Shown here piece by piece: positions 5,280-5,486 of a stretch of DNA of 5,486 nt. A program made the position numbers and the translations under genes. How positions within the stretch are numbered: the stretch's first letter is position 1; every line of letters starts with the position of its first letter. The DNA comes from Cellulomonas sp. (GTDB taxonomy: Bacteria; Actinomycetota; Actinomycetes; Actinomycetales; Cellulomonadaceae), in contig DAIDJQ010000147.1 in the NCBI GenBank assembly GCA_027451305.1, positions 1 to 5,486 on the forward strand, written 5' to 3'. The notes under the pieces were generated by a model that saw nothing but the letters and a program-made list of their open reading frames with translations, was not told the DNA's origin and did no database searches.

Positions 5280-5486
5280 TCAGTGGCCGGCGGTGCCGGT
5301 GGTCGCCGGGGTGGGTGCCGTCGTCGGGGCCACCGTCGGAGCCGCAGTGCTCGTCGGCGCCGGAGCAGCCCCCGCTGCCCGCACGGACTGCCACAGGTCG
5401 AGGTACCACGGCTGCGTGGAGCCGACCGCGCCGGACCCGTCCAGCGCACCCGAGCTGGAGACGGACGCCCCCGTCTGCGGCACCGT
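5280..5486 (-). CDS. C-terminal tail of FtsB/DivIC-like septum formation initiator (partial)
   Basis: Seen: 68 codons in frame from the window edge to TGA 5282-5280. The sequence begins TVPQTGASVSS, carries a conserved-looking PWYLDLWQSV segment (about 25-34 of the visible part), and ends in a low-complexity Ala/Pro/Thr tail (PTVAPTTAPTPATTG). The GTG at 5483 is taken as an internal valine. Known: in actinobacteria the gene preceding DUF501 and ppx is ftsB/divIC, downstream of eno. It encodes a single-pass coiled-coil divisome protein acting with FtsL/FtsQ. Micrococcales versions often have an extracytoplasmic tail with PWY..LW. The membrane helix, coiled coil and catalytically unremarkable core lie outside this window, so identity rests mainly on synteny plus the PWY..LW segment. 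A different tail-bearing envelope protein is possible. Confidence 0.6.
   Translation of the reverse strand, partial: TVPQTGASVSSSGALDGSGAVGSTQPWYLDLWQSVRAAGAAPAPTSTAAPTVAPTTAPTPATTGTAGH

Noticed and set aside
4600..5409. 269-residue version of DUF501 with a long N-terminal extension
   Set aside because: The extension is the 15-bp repeat (RGPGD units) plus out-of-frame ftsB sequence. Homology begins after the ATG at 5112, which has a Shine-Dalgarno-like AGGAC.
5131..5486. Plus-strand frame opening with GTG at 5131 and running off the window, with a hydrophobic Ala/Val/Gly stretch
   Set aside because: It shares third-codon positions with the ftsB frame, so its GC3 bias is explained by ftsB. 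There is no domain or ribosome site, and it is antisense to the likely real gene.

Overview
The window reads as chromosomal DNA from a very GC-rich actinobacterium, most likely Micrococcales and Cellulomonas-like. Codon third positions are almost all G or C, GTG starts are common, and TAA/TTA trinucleotides occur only once, inside the tRNA anticodon loop. The neighbourhood matches a conserved actinobacterial block: ftsB/divIC, a DUF501 gene and a short Ppx/GppA phosphatase (the Rv1024-Rv1025-Rv1026 order downstream of eno in Mycobacterium tuberculosis). No phage, transposon, CRISPR or toxin-antitoxin genes are visible.

Layout from left to right. At 1-371 (+) is the 3' part of a small PLDc_N membrane protein with a charged coiled-coil tail. 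All other genes are on the minus strand, so transcription runs from right to left. At 439-512 (-) is a tRNA with anticodon UAA. At 561-2015 (-) is a type II NADH dehydrogenase with a possible leaderless promoter. At 2097-3488 (-) is a CNNM/CorC-type ("hemolysin family") transporter with a DUF21 membrane domain, a CBS pair and a CorC_HlyC domain. At about 3589-4545 (-) is a Ppx/GppA exopolyphosphatase or guanosine pentaphosphatase. At 4600-5112 (-) is a DUF501 protein. At 5280-5486 (-) is the C-terminal tail of an FtsB/DivIC-like septum protein that begins beyond the window.

The right half looks like one transcription unit, ftsB > DUF501 > ppx. It is followed by separate promoters for the CNNM gene and for ndh, with the tRNA last. 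The genes serve division, phosphate/alarmone metabolism, divalent-cation handling and respiratory NADH oxidation. They are housekeeping functions and do not form an obvious single pathway.

The two things most worth a second look are small. First, the UAA-anticodon tRNA has a short 5-nt variable loop, although bacterial tRNA-Leu is normally class II with a long variable arm. Second, the ftsB-DUF501 gap holds a 15-bp tandem repeat lying in a 50-codon open, GC3-rich continuation of the ftsB frame beyond its stop. I see no convincing evidence for a large undescribed system.
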